The position numbers and the translations under genes were made by a program. A stretch of DNA of 64,000 nt from Corynebacterium heidelbergense (GTDB taxonomy: Bacteria > Actinomycetota > Actinomycetes > Mycobacteriales > Mycobacteriaceae). Shown in pieces: positions 57,556-64,000 of the stretch. The number at the start of each line of letters is the position of its first letter. Within the stretch, counting starts at the first letter, position 1. The notes below the pieces were generated by a model. The model saw only the letters and a program-made list of their open reading frames with translations. It was not told the DNA's origin and ran no database searches. Where the stretch lies: NCBI RefSeq assembly GCF_028609845.1, contig NZ_CP063191.1:620001-684000 (forward strand). The letters run 5' to 3'.

Positions 57556-59124
57556 CTACGCCCCCGTAGCGGGCTTCGGGGCCGGGCCGAATGTCACTTT
57601 TCGGAGTCCTTCGGGGCGGTTGATCATCAGGGCGGTGTAGCCGAACAGCGCGGCGTCACGGCCACCGCGTGCGATGTGCTCGGCCTCCACGCGCAGCGGG
57701 GAGCCGGGAAGCTCGAAGTGGGTCACGGCGGACTTGTTGCCGAGCACCACCGTGCCAGCGGGCACGAATTGGCTGGTCACCCACTTGGACGGGTCGGTGG
57801 CCGGGATGAGGTCCAGGTACTTCGGGGCCTCCAGCGCGGTGAGCTGCAGAATCGACTCGTAGTCCGCCGGGTTCAGTAGGACAAACGAGGCGGGGGAGTG
57901 GAGGTCCTGGTCGATCGCGATGGACCCGCGCGCCACGGCGTGGACGATATGGTCGGCGGTGCCGTCGATCGCAGTGGCGTTGTCTACCAGGAACTTCCCG
58001 GTTTCCTGGTCGGTCTCGAAGGCGTAGGACTCGGCCATGGCACGCCAGTAGGCGTTGAGGAACTCGGTCTCCTTGAAGTCCCAGAAAATCCGGTCCAAGT
58101 CGTTACCCCCGGCCCAACGCACGGCGTCGCGTTCCACGGCTTCCACGGCGGCGGGCTTCGTGGGGATTTCGGCCTTGTTACCGGCGTACTTGTCCACGCC
58201 GGGCTTCTTGGTCCACCGGTAGCCGATCGCCTTGCGGCCCTTGAGCGGGGCCTGGGTGATCAGGGGGATGACCCGGCGGGTGTAGGTCACGCCGTTCCAC
58301 AGCTCTCCGAGCCACTGCGGTGCAGACCGGTTGATCATGCCGGCGTCGGTGATGTCGGTCAGTTCGGCGTGGAGCTCGGCGGTGCGGTCACCGTTGGCGG
58401 CGGCGGTGAGGTAGTCCAGCACGTCGGACAAGCTGGCGTGCACGGGCTCGGCGCTGGCCGGGGTGCCCGGGGTGGGCATCACGCCCGGGGATAGGGTGTT
58501 CTTCTTCACGGTCTCGGTCTCCTTGTTGGTGGTGGTGTCGTCGTCGTCCTCGTCGGACTCGTCATCCGGCTCGGCGGGGTCATCCGGCGGCGCTGCGTCG
58601 GTGTCGTCCTCGTCGTCGGACTCGTCATCCGGCTCGGCGGGGGTCTCATCCTTTGGGGTGGGTGCCTGGGCTAGCACGCTGGCTACCCGGGCGTTCGCGA
58701 ACGCGGGCATGGGCACAAGTGCCACGGCGGACAGGATCGAGCTAGTGACGGTGGTTCCGTCCTTTTCGATGCCGTAGGCCTCGATGCTGAGCGCGTCGAT
58801 GACGTGCTCGGCGGCAGCGGTGAGGGCTCGGTCACCATCGGGGCCGCTGCCAACCTTGAATGTCATTTCCACGCCCTCGGCGGTCGCTTCCCAGTCGGTG
58901 GCGTGGCCGATAGGCGTGCCCTCTGGGGAGTGCCCAGCGAGCAGCTTCACGCGGGTGATATCGGCGGGCACCCGGATCGAGCCGGGGGCGAACTTCAGCG
59001 CGCCCCCGCTGGTGCGCCCGAACTCATCCCACGGCAGGATCATGCCGCGTATGGTGCGGGCGGATTCGGCCACTATCGGCGGGGACTGTACCGCCGGGGT
59101 GAATGTGTCGGTCGTTGTGGTCAT
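57556..59124 (-). CDS. Fused prohead protease-major capsid protein
   Basis: A 522-aa fusion. Residues 20-150 resemble the HK97-type prohead protease (ARTIRGMILPWDEFGRTSGG, VKLLAGHSPEGTPIGHATDW, ALSIEAYGIEKDGTTVTSSI). Residues 155-205 are an extremely acidic linker with a duplicated DDPAEPDDESD-like unit. Residues 215-522 resemble the HK97-fold capsid protein (QWLGELWNGVTYTRRVIPLI, FVLLNPADYESILQLTALEA, VEAEHIARGGRDAALFGYTA). Most HK97-like phages encode the two separately; the fused form is known from some actinophages. The acidic linker probably acts as the scaffold (delta-domain-like) part. No separate scaffold gene is seen. Confidence 0.85.
   Translation of the reverse strand: MTTTTDTFTPAVQSPPIVAESARTIRGMILPWDEFGRTSGGALKFAPGSIRVPADITRVKLLAGHSPEGTPIGHATDWEATAEGVEMTFKVGSGPDGDRALTAAAEHVIDALSIEAYGIEKDGTTVTSSILSAVALVPMPAFANARVASVLAQAPTPKDETPAEPDDESDDEDDTDAAPPDDPAEPDDESDEDDDDTTTNKETETVKKNTLSPGVMPTPGTPASAEPVHASLSDVLDYLTAAANGDRTAELHAELTDITDAGMINRSAPQWLGELWNGVTYTRRVIPLITQAPLKGRKAIGYRWTKKPGVDKYAGNKAEIPTKPAAVEAVERDAVRWAGGNDLDRIFWDFKETEFLNAYWRAMAESYAFETDQETGKFLVDNATAIDGTADHIVHAVARGSIAIDQDLHSPASFVLLNPADYESILQLTALEAPKYLDLIPATDPSKWVTSQFVPAGTVVLGNKSAVTHFELPGSPLRVEAEHIARGGRDAALFGYTALMINRPEGLRKVTFGPAPKPATGA
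58553..58644 (-). repeat. Direct repeat in the acidic linker of the capsid fusion
   Basis: A near-identical 29-bp sequence beginning TCGGACTCGTCATCCGGCTC lies at 58553-58581 and 58616-58644 (plus strand), encoding the repeated Pro-Asp-Asp-Glu-Ser-Asp stretch of the linker. Confidence 0.8.
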
Positions 59125-59127
59125 GGG

Positions 59128-59436
59128 TTAGTCCTTCCGGTGCTTGCCGACGTAGTCCAGTTCGTCGGCTTGCTGGTCGGCGGGGTGGGTGGAGCTGAGA
59201 AACGTGGTGTGGTTGCGGAGCCACTTCTCGACGCCGGGGACTGCGAGCACCCGCTGGATGGCGGCGGTCACGGTGAGGAAGCTGACCACGGCGGGCACGG
59301 TGTCGATGTTCGCGGCCTCGGCTATTTCAGGCAGTAGGGGTAGCAGCGCGATGGCGGCCACGATCGTGGTGCGCAGGGTGGCGCGCCACGGGTAGCGGAT
59401 AACCGCCGGGGCGTTGCTCAATCTTTCGGGCTGCAT
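59128..59436 (-). CDS. Small membrane protein, probable holin
   Basis: A 102-aa protein with two hydrophobic segments (TTIVAAIALLPLLPEIAEAA and VPAVVSFLTVTAAIQRVLAV) and a charged C-terminus (DELDYVGKHRKD). TAGGGAG lies about 12 bp before the ATG. Its location next to the endolysin and a second small membrane protein points to a holin of the two-helix actinophage type. It overlaps the upstream 64-codon gene by about 110 bp in another frame. Confidence 0.68.
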   Translation of the reverse strand: MQPERLSNAPAVIRYPWRATLRTTIVAAIALLPLLPEIAEAANIDTVPAVVSFLTVTAAIQRVLAVPGVEKWLRNHTTFLSSTHPADQQADELDYVGKHRKD

Positions 59437-59521
59437 GCGCCACGTAACTCCCTACTGCAAACACCATGAGGATCACGCCAGCGGCTACACCGGCGGCGAA
59501 GATCAGGGCCATGATCATCAT
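59327..59521 (-). CDS. Second small membrane protein of the lysis cassette
   Basis: A 64-aa frame that starts at 59521 with an ATGA overlap to the endolysin stop. The N-terminus MMIMALIFAAGVAAGVILMV is one strong membrane helix; the rest is basic. Its 3' half lies over the start of the holin gene in a different frame, so the C-terminal sequence may be constrained by the other gene. It may be a holin, antiholin or pin-holin partner. Confidence 0.55.
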   Translation of the reverse strand: MMIMALIFAAGVAAGVILMVFAVGSYVAHAARKIEQRPGGYPLPVARHPAHHDRGRHRAATPTA

Positions 59522-60258
59522 TTCTTCAGATCGGTCGTGCCAGGCACGCCCGCGCGGGCGGCGGTGGCGGCCAGTAGGTCGTACATCGTCCGGTTGCCGC
59601 CCTGCGGCCAGCCGCCGAACTGGCCGGGGGCTTTCTCACCGCCGAGCTGGGCAAGGATGAACCGGCATAGGTCGCGGGTCTCGGTCAGTAGGGCGCGGTC
59701 TTCGGGGGTCATGTCATCGTCTCCTTTGGGTGGGGTGGGGTGCTGTGCTTCGGCGACCATGGCGAGGAACCGATCCCACGGGAACCCCGGGCCGGGGTCT
59801 ACGTGGTCGGTCTCTCCCCATGCCTGGGCGGTATCCACGTGTCCGCAGAAACCACCACGGCCAGCGCGGAGTTCACCTGCCGAGCGCTTGACCACGGGGA
59901 TTCGATAGCGGCGGGCCCACTCGGCGCATACCTGGGCACCGGCCCGTAGCATGCGGTCCTGGGCTAGCCACTGTTCGCGGGTCTCGGTGCCGCGCATGAC
60001 GAACGACAGGTGCAGCCCGGACCGGTTCGAGGTGGGCCCGGCGGACCACGTTTGCCAGTCATCGGTGTTCTCTTTCAGCACCACGAGGCGGGTGTCGACC
60101 AGCATGTGGTAGCTACCGGATTCGCTGTCGATCTGGTACTGCGCTACGTTCTCCGCCGGGGTGCCGGGGCTGTTCACGGTCACGTGAATGCAGATGTGGT
60201 TGATCGCGCTGAGCGGGCGCGGATTGCCGAAGTTGAAGCGGGGGGACCAATCAAGCAT
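59518..60258 (-). CDS. Endolysin, N-acetylmuramoyl-L-alanine amidase
   Basis: A 246-aa amidase_2/PGRP-type enzyme from the ATG at 60258 (MLDWSPRFNFGNPRPLSAIN). The zinc-binding fold is visible in HICIHVTVNSPGTPAENVAQ, SYHMLVDT, GPTSNRSGLHLSFVMRG and GHVDTAQAWGETDHVDPGPG. The C-terminal 60 residues have no clear binding domain. It overlaps the portal gene stop by 8 bp. Lysis genes between portal and capsid are unusual in order. Confidence 0.88.
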   Translation of the reverse strand: MLDWSPRFNFGNPRPLSAINHICIHVTVNSPGTPAENVAQYQIDSESGSYHMLVDTRLVVLKENTDDWQTWSAGPTSNRSGLHLSFVMRGTETREQWLAQDRMLRAGAQVCAEWARRYRIPVVKRSAGELRAGRGGFCGHVDTAQAWGETDHVDPGPGFPWDRFLAMVAEAQHPTPPKGDDDMTPEDRALLTETRDLCRFILAQLGGEKAPGQFGGWPQGGNRTMYDLLAATAARAGVPGTTDLKK

Positions 60259-61327
60259 TGCCGTTCTCCTGTGGTGTGTCGTGGTCGGGTTTGTCGTCGT
60301 CGGGCACGTCAAGGTCACCCACGGTCGGGCTCGTGAGGTCGGTCAGATCGAAGGCGACGGCGGTTCCACGTGGAACCACATCGTCGAGTCCGAGGCGGGC
60401 GGCGATCGCGGCCATGTACGGGGCGAGCGCGTAGTCGATCAGCTCGACGTTCCGGGCGGCGGCGTTGCTGTAGGTGATCGTGCCGGTACCTGCCGTGCCA
60501 GCGTCGATCATCATGGCGGGCACCCCGGCGGCGCGAGCGATATCCACGGCGGCCGCGTTACGCCCCCCGATGAGTAGATCGGTGTTCGCTTTGCCGAGTT
60601 CTTGGACGTCGATGGACTGGTTCGCGAATGCCACGCCGCCGTTCTTGCCTCGGCGGGCATCGGCCCACGATTCGACCAGGGCGCGGCGCTGGGCGTCGGT
60701 GAGTGGCTGGCCGCCGGTTTGCTTCAAGAGCACCTGGGCGGCGGGGGTCTCGGCGTACCGGGTGGCGAGCTCTTGGAGCTGCACGGCGTGGCGTATCGCG
60801 GCTGCCGAGGTCTGCAACAGGCCTTCATCGGGGCCGGGGATGAGGCACACGTCCGACGGGTCCACGATCTGGCCTTGCACGATCACGCGGTTGTCCTGGT
60901 CCACGTCCCACAGGTGGTAGGGGATACGGTCGGCGCGGATGACTGCGCCGCTGGCGTCACGTTCGAGCGCCCAACAACTCCACCCGTAGAAAAACAAATC
61001 GTCCACGGTCCATGTCATGCGGAACACCGGGGAAGCTACCCCGTCGGTGCGGACCATCCACAGGGGCTGGCGCACGGCGCGCTTGCCGTCCTGGCGTGCC
61101 TCCAGCGGGCACCGGGCGATAGCACCGACGATCAGGCGGCGGGCCCGGGCGATCGCGGGCACACCCATGGCCATGGCGCGGGATACGGGCCGGGGCGCAT
61201 CCGGCGGCGTGATGGTGAGCAGGTGGTTCGGGCTAGCCCACGGGGACTCGTAGGGCACCGCGTCGTAGGGCTGGGCGGCCAGGTATGGCAGCGCCAGCCA
61301 TTGACGTAGTGAGTCGGTGATTCCCAT
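60251..61327 (-). CDS. Portal protein
   Basis: A 358-aa HK97-family portal, at the short end of the family. Typical stretches are SRAMAMGVPAIARARRLIVG, FYGWSCWALERDASGAVIRA, CLIPGPDEGLLQTSAAAIRH, KNGGVAFANQSIDVQELGKA and VPAMMIDAGTAGTGTITYSN. It forms the DNA gate and terminase-docking ring. It follows terL and a small zinc-finger gene on the minus strand and overlaps the endolysin start. Confidence 0.9.
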   Translation of the reverse strand: MGITDSLRQWLALPYLAAQPYDAVPYESPWASPNHLLTITPPDAPRPVSRAMAMGVPAIARARRLIVGAIARCPLEARQDGKRAVRQPLWMVRTDGVASPVFRMTWTVDDLFFYGWSCWALERDASGAVIRADRIPYHLWDVDQDNRVIVQGQIVDPSDVCLIPGPDEGLLQTSAAAIRHAVQLQELATRYAETPAAQVLLKQTGGQPLTDAQRRALVESWADARRGKNGGVAFANQSIDVQELGKANTDLLIGGRNAAAVDIARAAGVPAMMIDAGTAGTGTITYSNAAARNVELIDYALAPYMAAIAARLGLDDVVPRGTAVAFDLTDLTSPTVGDLDVPDDDKPDHDTPQENGNA

Positions 61328-61395
61328 GGCTCTAATGGTGCCGAGGGGGGCGGACGTTCCGACGAATTACGCGGTGAAGTCGCAGGTGAAGCGGC

Positions 61396-61608
61396 CTAAT
61401 CGGTGGCGGCTAGGCGGCGGGCGTGGCGGGCGGCGCTGCTGGCCGCGTGTAGGTCTCCGTGGTAGCGGCGGAGGTGGAGCGCTAGCCAGCGCCACGCGGC
61501 GTAGTCGCTGGTCTCGAGAGTGCGCTGTTCGCACCGTGGACAGGAAATCACGGTGCCGGTGGTCTCGGAGGTATCGGCGCGGCGGCGGGTCATCTTCTTG
61601 GTGGTCAT
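61396..61608 (-). CDS. Small zinc-finger protein
   Basis: A 70-aa basic protein whose ATG overlaps the terL stop (TAATG). It contains ISCPRCEQRTLE followed by LALHLRRYHGD, a Cys-x2-Cys...His-x4-His arrangement of a C2H2 type zinc finger. Small zinc-finger proteins between terminase and portal occur in actinophages; the role is unknown, possibly in DNA packaging. Confidence 0.65.
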   Translation of the reverse strand: MTTKKMTRRRADTSETTGTVISCPRCEQRTLETSDYAAWRWLALHLRRYHGDLHAASSAARHARRLAATD

Positions 61609-63011
61609 TAGCAGGTCCATATCTCTGGTGTGGGGGCGGGCGCGGGGCGCTGGGCGATAGCGGTGAACGCGAGTAGGCAGGCCTCAATGTGAGCTATCGA
61701 CCCGCTGGAGTGCTTGCGGTCCAACATCTGGCCAAGGTCACCTACGAACTTCAGGGTTAGGCCGTCGAACGATCGGGCGAGGTCTCGGTCGTAGCGCAGT
61801 CGGAGCTCGGCGCGGTTGATGGAGTCCAGGAACAAACCGGTGCCCCCGGCCAGCTCGGCGCTTGCTGGGGTGCTGATGATCTCGGTTAGCGCGGGGTCGG
61901 TGGCGATGGTGCTGGCCGGGGAGCGGGCGTCGACCAACGTGGCGCGCGGGTGGTGGCGCTGGAGCTCGGTCAACCGGTCGGCCACCCACCCGGTGCCGGG
62001 GCGGGCGTCGACGATTTCGCAGACCGGCGTGCCGTCGGCGGCTTCACCGGCGGCGGCGATGACGGATATCGAGCGGTCGAACGCGGTGGCCACCCCGAAA
62101 GCGACCTCGGCGGCGGGGGCCATGGTGGCGGTCTCGGTGAGTACGCGGGCGAGCACGTCCGAGCTGAACACCGCTACACGGGTCTGTGTGCGCACGTTGG
62201 CGTAGGCGCGGGCGAACTCGGCGGGCTTCATCCGACCGGCGGCGGTGCGCACCGTCTCCGGTTCGATCGTGTGGCCCACCGCCGGGTGGGCGCGGATGAC
62301 TGCCTCAATGTCGCTAGGGTCATGGCCCTCGGGTAAGCCCCAGTCGATGATCGCGGTATGCGGGTCCTCGGCGGCGCGGGCGGCGTCCACGATGGCGTGC
62401 CACCACGTGGACCGGGCGTCACCCATCGTGGAGAGGTAGATCGTCTGCGCATTCGGGCGCGTGTTCTGCGTGGGCTGGATGGCCTGGATGAGCCCGTCGC
62501 CCTGGACTTCCGAGAATGCCCACGGCTCGTCGATGAGGTTGAGGTCGGACTGCTCGGAGTGCAGTGACGTGTCCGTCGGCGGGTGCGGGCGGAACTGCGA
62601 ATGAATCGCGGGGAAGATCAGGCGGGTATCGCCCGCGCCGCGCTTCACAGCCACGGTGGGGGATAGCAGCCGCTCGGCGTCGACGGCCATGTCTTCGAGG
62701 AACCGTTCCCGGGCGATCTGGCCGGTCTGGGCTGTGTACCAGACCTTGCCGTTCGGTGTGATCAGAGTTCGGTGAAGCCCGGCGGCCAGCACGAGCGCGG
62801 TCTTTCCAGACTGGCGCGGCACGGTGATGACCACCGTCTTGTAGTGGAACCGGCCCCGGTCATCGACTTCCAGCGCCACGTCGAGGGCCTGGCGCTGCCA
62901 CGGCATGCACGCCCGGCCCATCATCGCCGAGAGTTTCGCGGCCTTAGCTCCGAGGGTGCGGCGGCGGTAGTCGCGGGGCGTGTGGAACCGGGGGACTGCC
63001 TCACTCATCAT
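61608..63011 (-). CDS. terL: Terminase large subunit
   Basis: About 467 aa, starting at tandem ATG codons at 63011/63008 (MMSEAVPRF). The packaging ATPase has Walker A VITVPRQSGKTALVLAAGLH and, as Walker B with catalytic Glu, the LNLIDEPWAFSEVQGDGLIQ region. The nuclease domain shows acidic residues in VAFGVATAFDRSISVIAAAG and ATLVDARSPAST. It overlaps the small-subunit gene at the start and the zinc-finger gene at the end. Confidence 0.92.
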   Translation of the reverse strand: MMSEAVPRFHTPRDYRRRTLGAKAAKLSAMMGRACMPWQRQALDVALEVDDRGRFHYKTVVITVPRQSGKTALVLAAGLHRTLITPNGKVWYTAQTGQIARERFLEDMAVDAERLLSPTVAVKRGAGDTRLIFPAIHSQFRPHPPTDTSLHSEQSDLNLIDEPWAFSEVQGDGLIQAIQPTQNTRPNAQTIYLSTMGDARSTWWHAIVDAARAAEDPHTAIIDWGLPEGHDPSDIEAVIRAHPAVGHTIEPETVRTAAGRMKPAEFARAYANVRTQTRVAVFSSDVLARVLTETATMAPAAEVAFGVATAFDRSISVIAAAGEAADGTPVCEIVDARPGTGWVADRLTELQRHHPRATLVDARSPASTIATDPALTEIISTPASAELAGGTGLFLDSINRAELRLRYDRDLARSFDGLTLKFVGDLGQMLDRKHSSGSIAHIEACLLAFTAIAQRPAPAPTPEIWTC

Positions 63012-63426
63012 CGCCGCCGAAGCACCGAAGCTCGGCGCGGTCCTCGGCGGGCGCGGGGTCGGCGGCATCCGCAGCGGCCAGATCGTCGATCAGGGCGGCG
63101 ATCTTGTCCTCGGTCTGGGTCTGGCGACTGTCAGGGGTCATCCGCGCCTCTCGAAGCCCCTCCACCATCGCGGGGATCACCTTCGACGGCCCGTAGGGCT
63201 GGTTCTGTGCTTCGTGGCTGTCGAGCTCCCACGCCCCGGCCAGCAGCACGGTCGCTAGCCCGTCGTCGATCCGGTCGATCAGGCCGGCGTCACGGGCGGC
63301 GGACAGCGCCCCGGCCATGGCACGGGAGTGGCGGCCCCCATCGAGGCGCTGCGAATCCTTCGTGGTGGGCGGGTCGAATAGATGGGCCTGGCCATGGCCG
63401 GGCGTTCGCGGGTCCTGTCTGGGCAA
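63001..63426 (-). CDS. Terminase small subunit
   Basis: A 141-aa protein starting with TTG at 63426, supported by AGGAAGGAG about 7 bp upstream. Recognisable parts are DGGRHSRAMAGALSAARDAG, LAGAWELDSHEAQNQPYGPS and VIPAMVEGLREARM, in keeping with P27-type/actinophage small terminases that recognise the packaging site. It directly precedes terL with an 11-bp overlap. Confidence 0.78.
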   Translation of the reverse strand: MPRQDPRTPGHGQAHLFDPPTTKDSQRLDGGRHSRAMAGALSAARDAGLIDRIDDGLATVLLAGAWELDSHEAQNQPYGPSKVIPAMVEGLREARMTPDSRQTQTEDKIAALIDDLAAADAADPAPAEDRAELRCFGGDDE

Positions 63427-63591
63427 AACCGGCTCCTTCCTGGGCTTTCCCGGGGATGTACCTCCCCCGGGGGCTGAATTTTGCTTGAAAAAAGGGCAGG
63501 GGCGCGCGGGACTTCCTGGCCCCGTCTGACCTAAAAAAACCGCAGGTCAGACGGGGTTTTCGCTTTTCGCGCGTTTTCGCAGGTCAGAGAC
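63427..63591. other. Hairpin-rich spacer between HNH and terS genes, possible cos region
   Basis: The arms at 63520-63532 and 63544-63556 form a perfect 13-bp inverted repeat with an A-rich loop; CGCAGGTCAG at 63541-63550 recurs at 63578-63587. A TTTT follows the hairpin on the plus strand only, although the genes run the other way. Spacers between an HNH endonuclease and terS commonly hold the cos site in HK97-like phages. Confidence 0.5.
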
Positions 63592-63861
63592 CTACCAACG
63601 TCGCGATGGTGGAGCTCGCGAAGGCAGTGGATGCGCCGCGCGCCACTGCTCTAGCGGCATATCGCGGCGCGCGCTGTTGCAGCGGCGGTGCGCTGGTCGC
63701 AGGTTCGCCAGATCGTCGGTGCCACCGTGCGCACGCGGTATCACGTGGTCCGGTGAGTCAGCTCCGGGCATGCCGCATAGGTGGCAGGTGGTGCCGTAGT
63801 GAGCCAGCACGGCCGCGCGTAGCGCTGCCACCCGGCGGCCACCCCACCCCCCGGTAGTCAT
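63592..63861 (-). CDS. HNH endonuclease
   Basis: An 89-aa HNH nuclease. The zinc-knuckle CHLCGMPG and the catalytic block SPDHVIPRAHGGTDDLANLR followed by HRRCNSARR give the H-N-H and Cys pairs. HNH proteins next to terminase genes assist cos cleavage in HK97-like phages. Its start overlaps the stop of the upstream partial gene (ATGA). Confidence 0.88.
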   Translation of the reverse strand: MTTGGWGGRRVAALRAAVLAHYGTTCHLCGMPGADSPDHVIPRAHGGTDDLANLRPAHRRCNSARRDMPLEQWRAAHPLPSRAPPSRRW

Positions 63862-64000
63862 GGCCCCACCCCCGCTATCGCCCGTAGGCGGGTGAACGCC
63901 ATACGGCGGCGCACCTTGTTACCGGCCCGCTCTGGTACTGGCACCCCGGCCCGTATCACGCCCTCGGCGCGGGTGGCCAGCGCGTCGGCGGCGCACTCGC
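63858..64000 (-). CDS. Partial small phage gene at the right edge
   Basis: An open frame entering from beyond 64000 and ending at TGA 63858, overlapping the HNH start. The visible 46 residues include ALATRAEGVIRAGVPVPERA and RRRMAFTRLRAIAGVGP. It is basic and short and unrecognised. The ATGA overlap supports it as real. Confidence 0.55.
   Translation of the reverse strand, partial: ECAADALATRAEGVIRAGVPVPERAGNKVRRRMAFTRLRAIAGVGP

Overview
The window is chromosomal DNA of a high-GC actinobacterium, most likely a Corynebacterium. The nrdE-nrdF-ctaD-serB order, the clpS-DUF2017-P1 peptidase-murI block, an LAxTG-type cell-wall anchored protein and an LldD2-type lactate dehydrogenase all fit that genus. 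The species cannot be named from the sequence alone.

Region 1 (1-19937) is core genome: class Ib ribonucleotide reductase (nrdE 3' part, nrdF), cytochrome aa3 oxidase subunit I (ctaD), serB, an acyl-CoA synthetase, a DinG-type helicase, pncB, clpS, a DUF2017 gene, a P1/DmpA peptidase and murI. A Ser/Thr/Glu-rich surface protein and lldD2 follow, then an MBL-fold hydrolase resembling mycobacterial Rv1339.

Region 2 (about 19938-40530) is an island of about 20.6 kb. It splits the MBL hydrolase gene from rph-rdgB, which are neighbours in mycobacteria (Rv1339-Rv1340-Rv1341). It carries a single-polypeptide type ISP-like restriction-modification enzyme; 1.1 kb of AT-rich debris; a ParA-like ATPase overlapping a putative HEPN-type protein with an R-x4-H motif; a decayed GIY-YIG nuclease gene; a decayed DEDD exonuclease-BRCT gene; a damaged GmrSD-like (DUF262/DUF1524) gene; an apparently intact McrBC pair with a coupled GNAT acetyltransferase; a second, full-length GIY-YIG protein; and an unrecognised coiled-coil protein. 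It reads as a defence island in which modification-dependent and single-chain restriction systems have accumulated and partly decayed. The ParA/HEPN pair is the best candidate for an undescribed system.

Region 3 (40531-49422) returns to core genes: rph, rdgB, an M20 peptidase, a DUF3817 protein and an LprD-like protein (the Rv1340-Rv1343c order), tRNA-Leu(UAG) with its terminator, a Bcp peroxiredoxin, DUF3618, an AbrB-type transporter, an LLM oxidoreductase, an unknown protein and a lipoprotein.

Region 4 (about 49485-64000) is prophage. A 3' fragment matching a tRNA-Lys gene at 50142-50181 lies directly beside a tyrosine integrase and probably marks the left attachment site. Right of it, on the minus strand and read from right to left, are a small partial gene, an HNH endonuclease, terminase small and large subunits, portal, an endolysin with two small membrane proteins, a fused protease-major capsid protein, connector and tail genes with a programmed-frameshift tail chaperone, the tape measure, minor tail proteins and a collagen-like tail protein. 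The prophage runs off the right edge. Two small phage-like genes and two other T-arm-like pieces left of the att fragment suggest earlier integrations at the same place.
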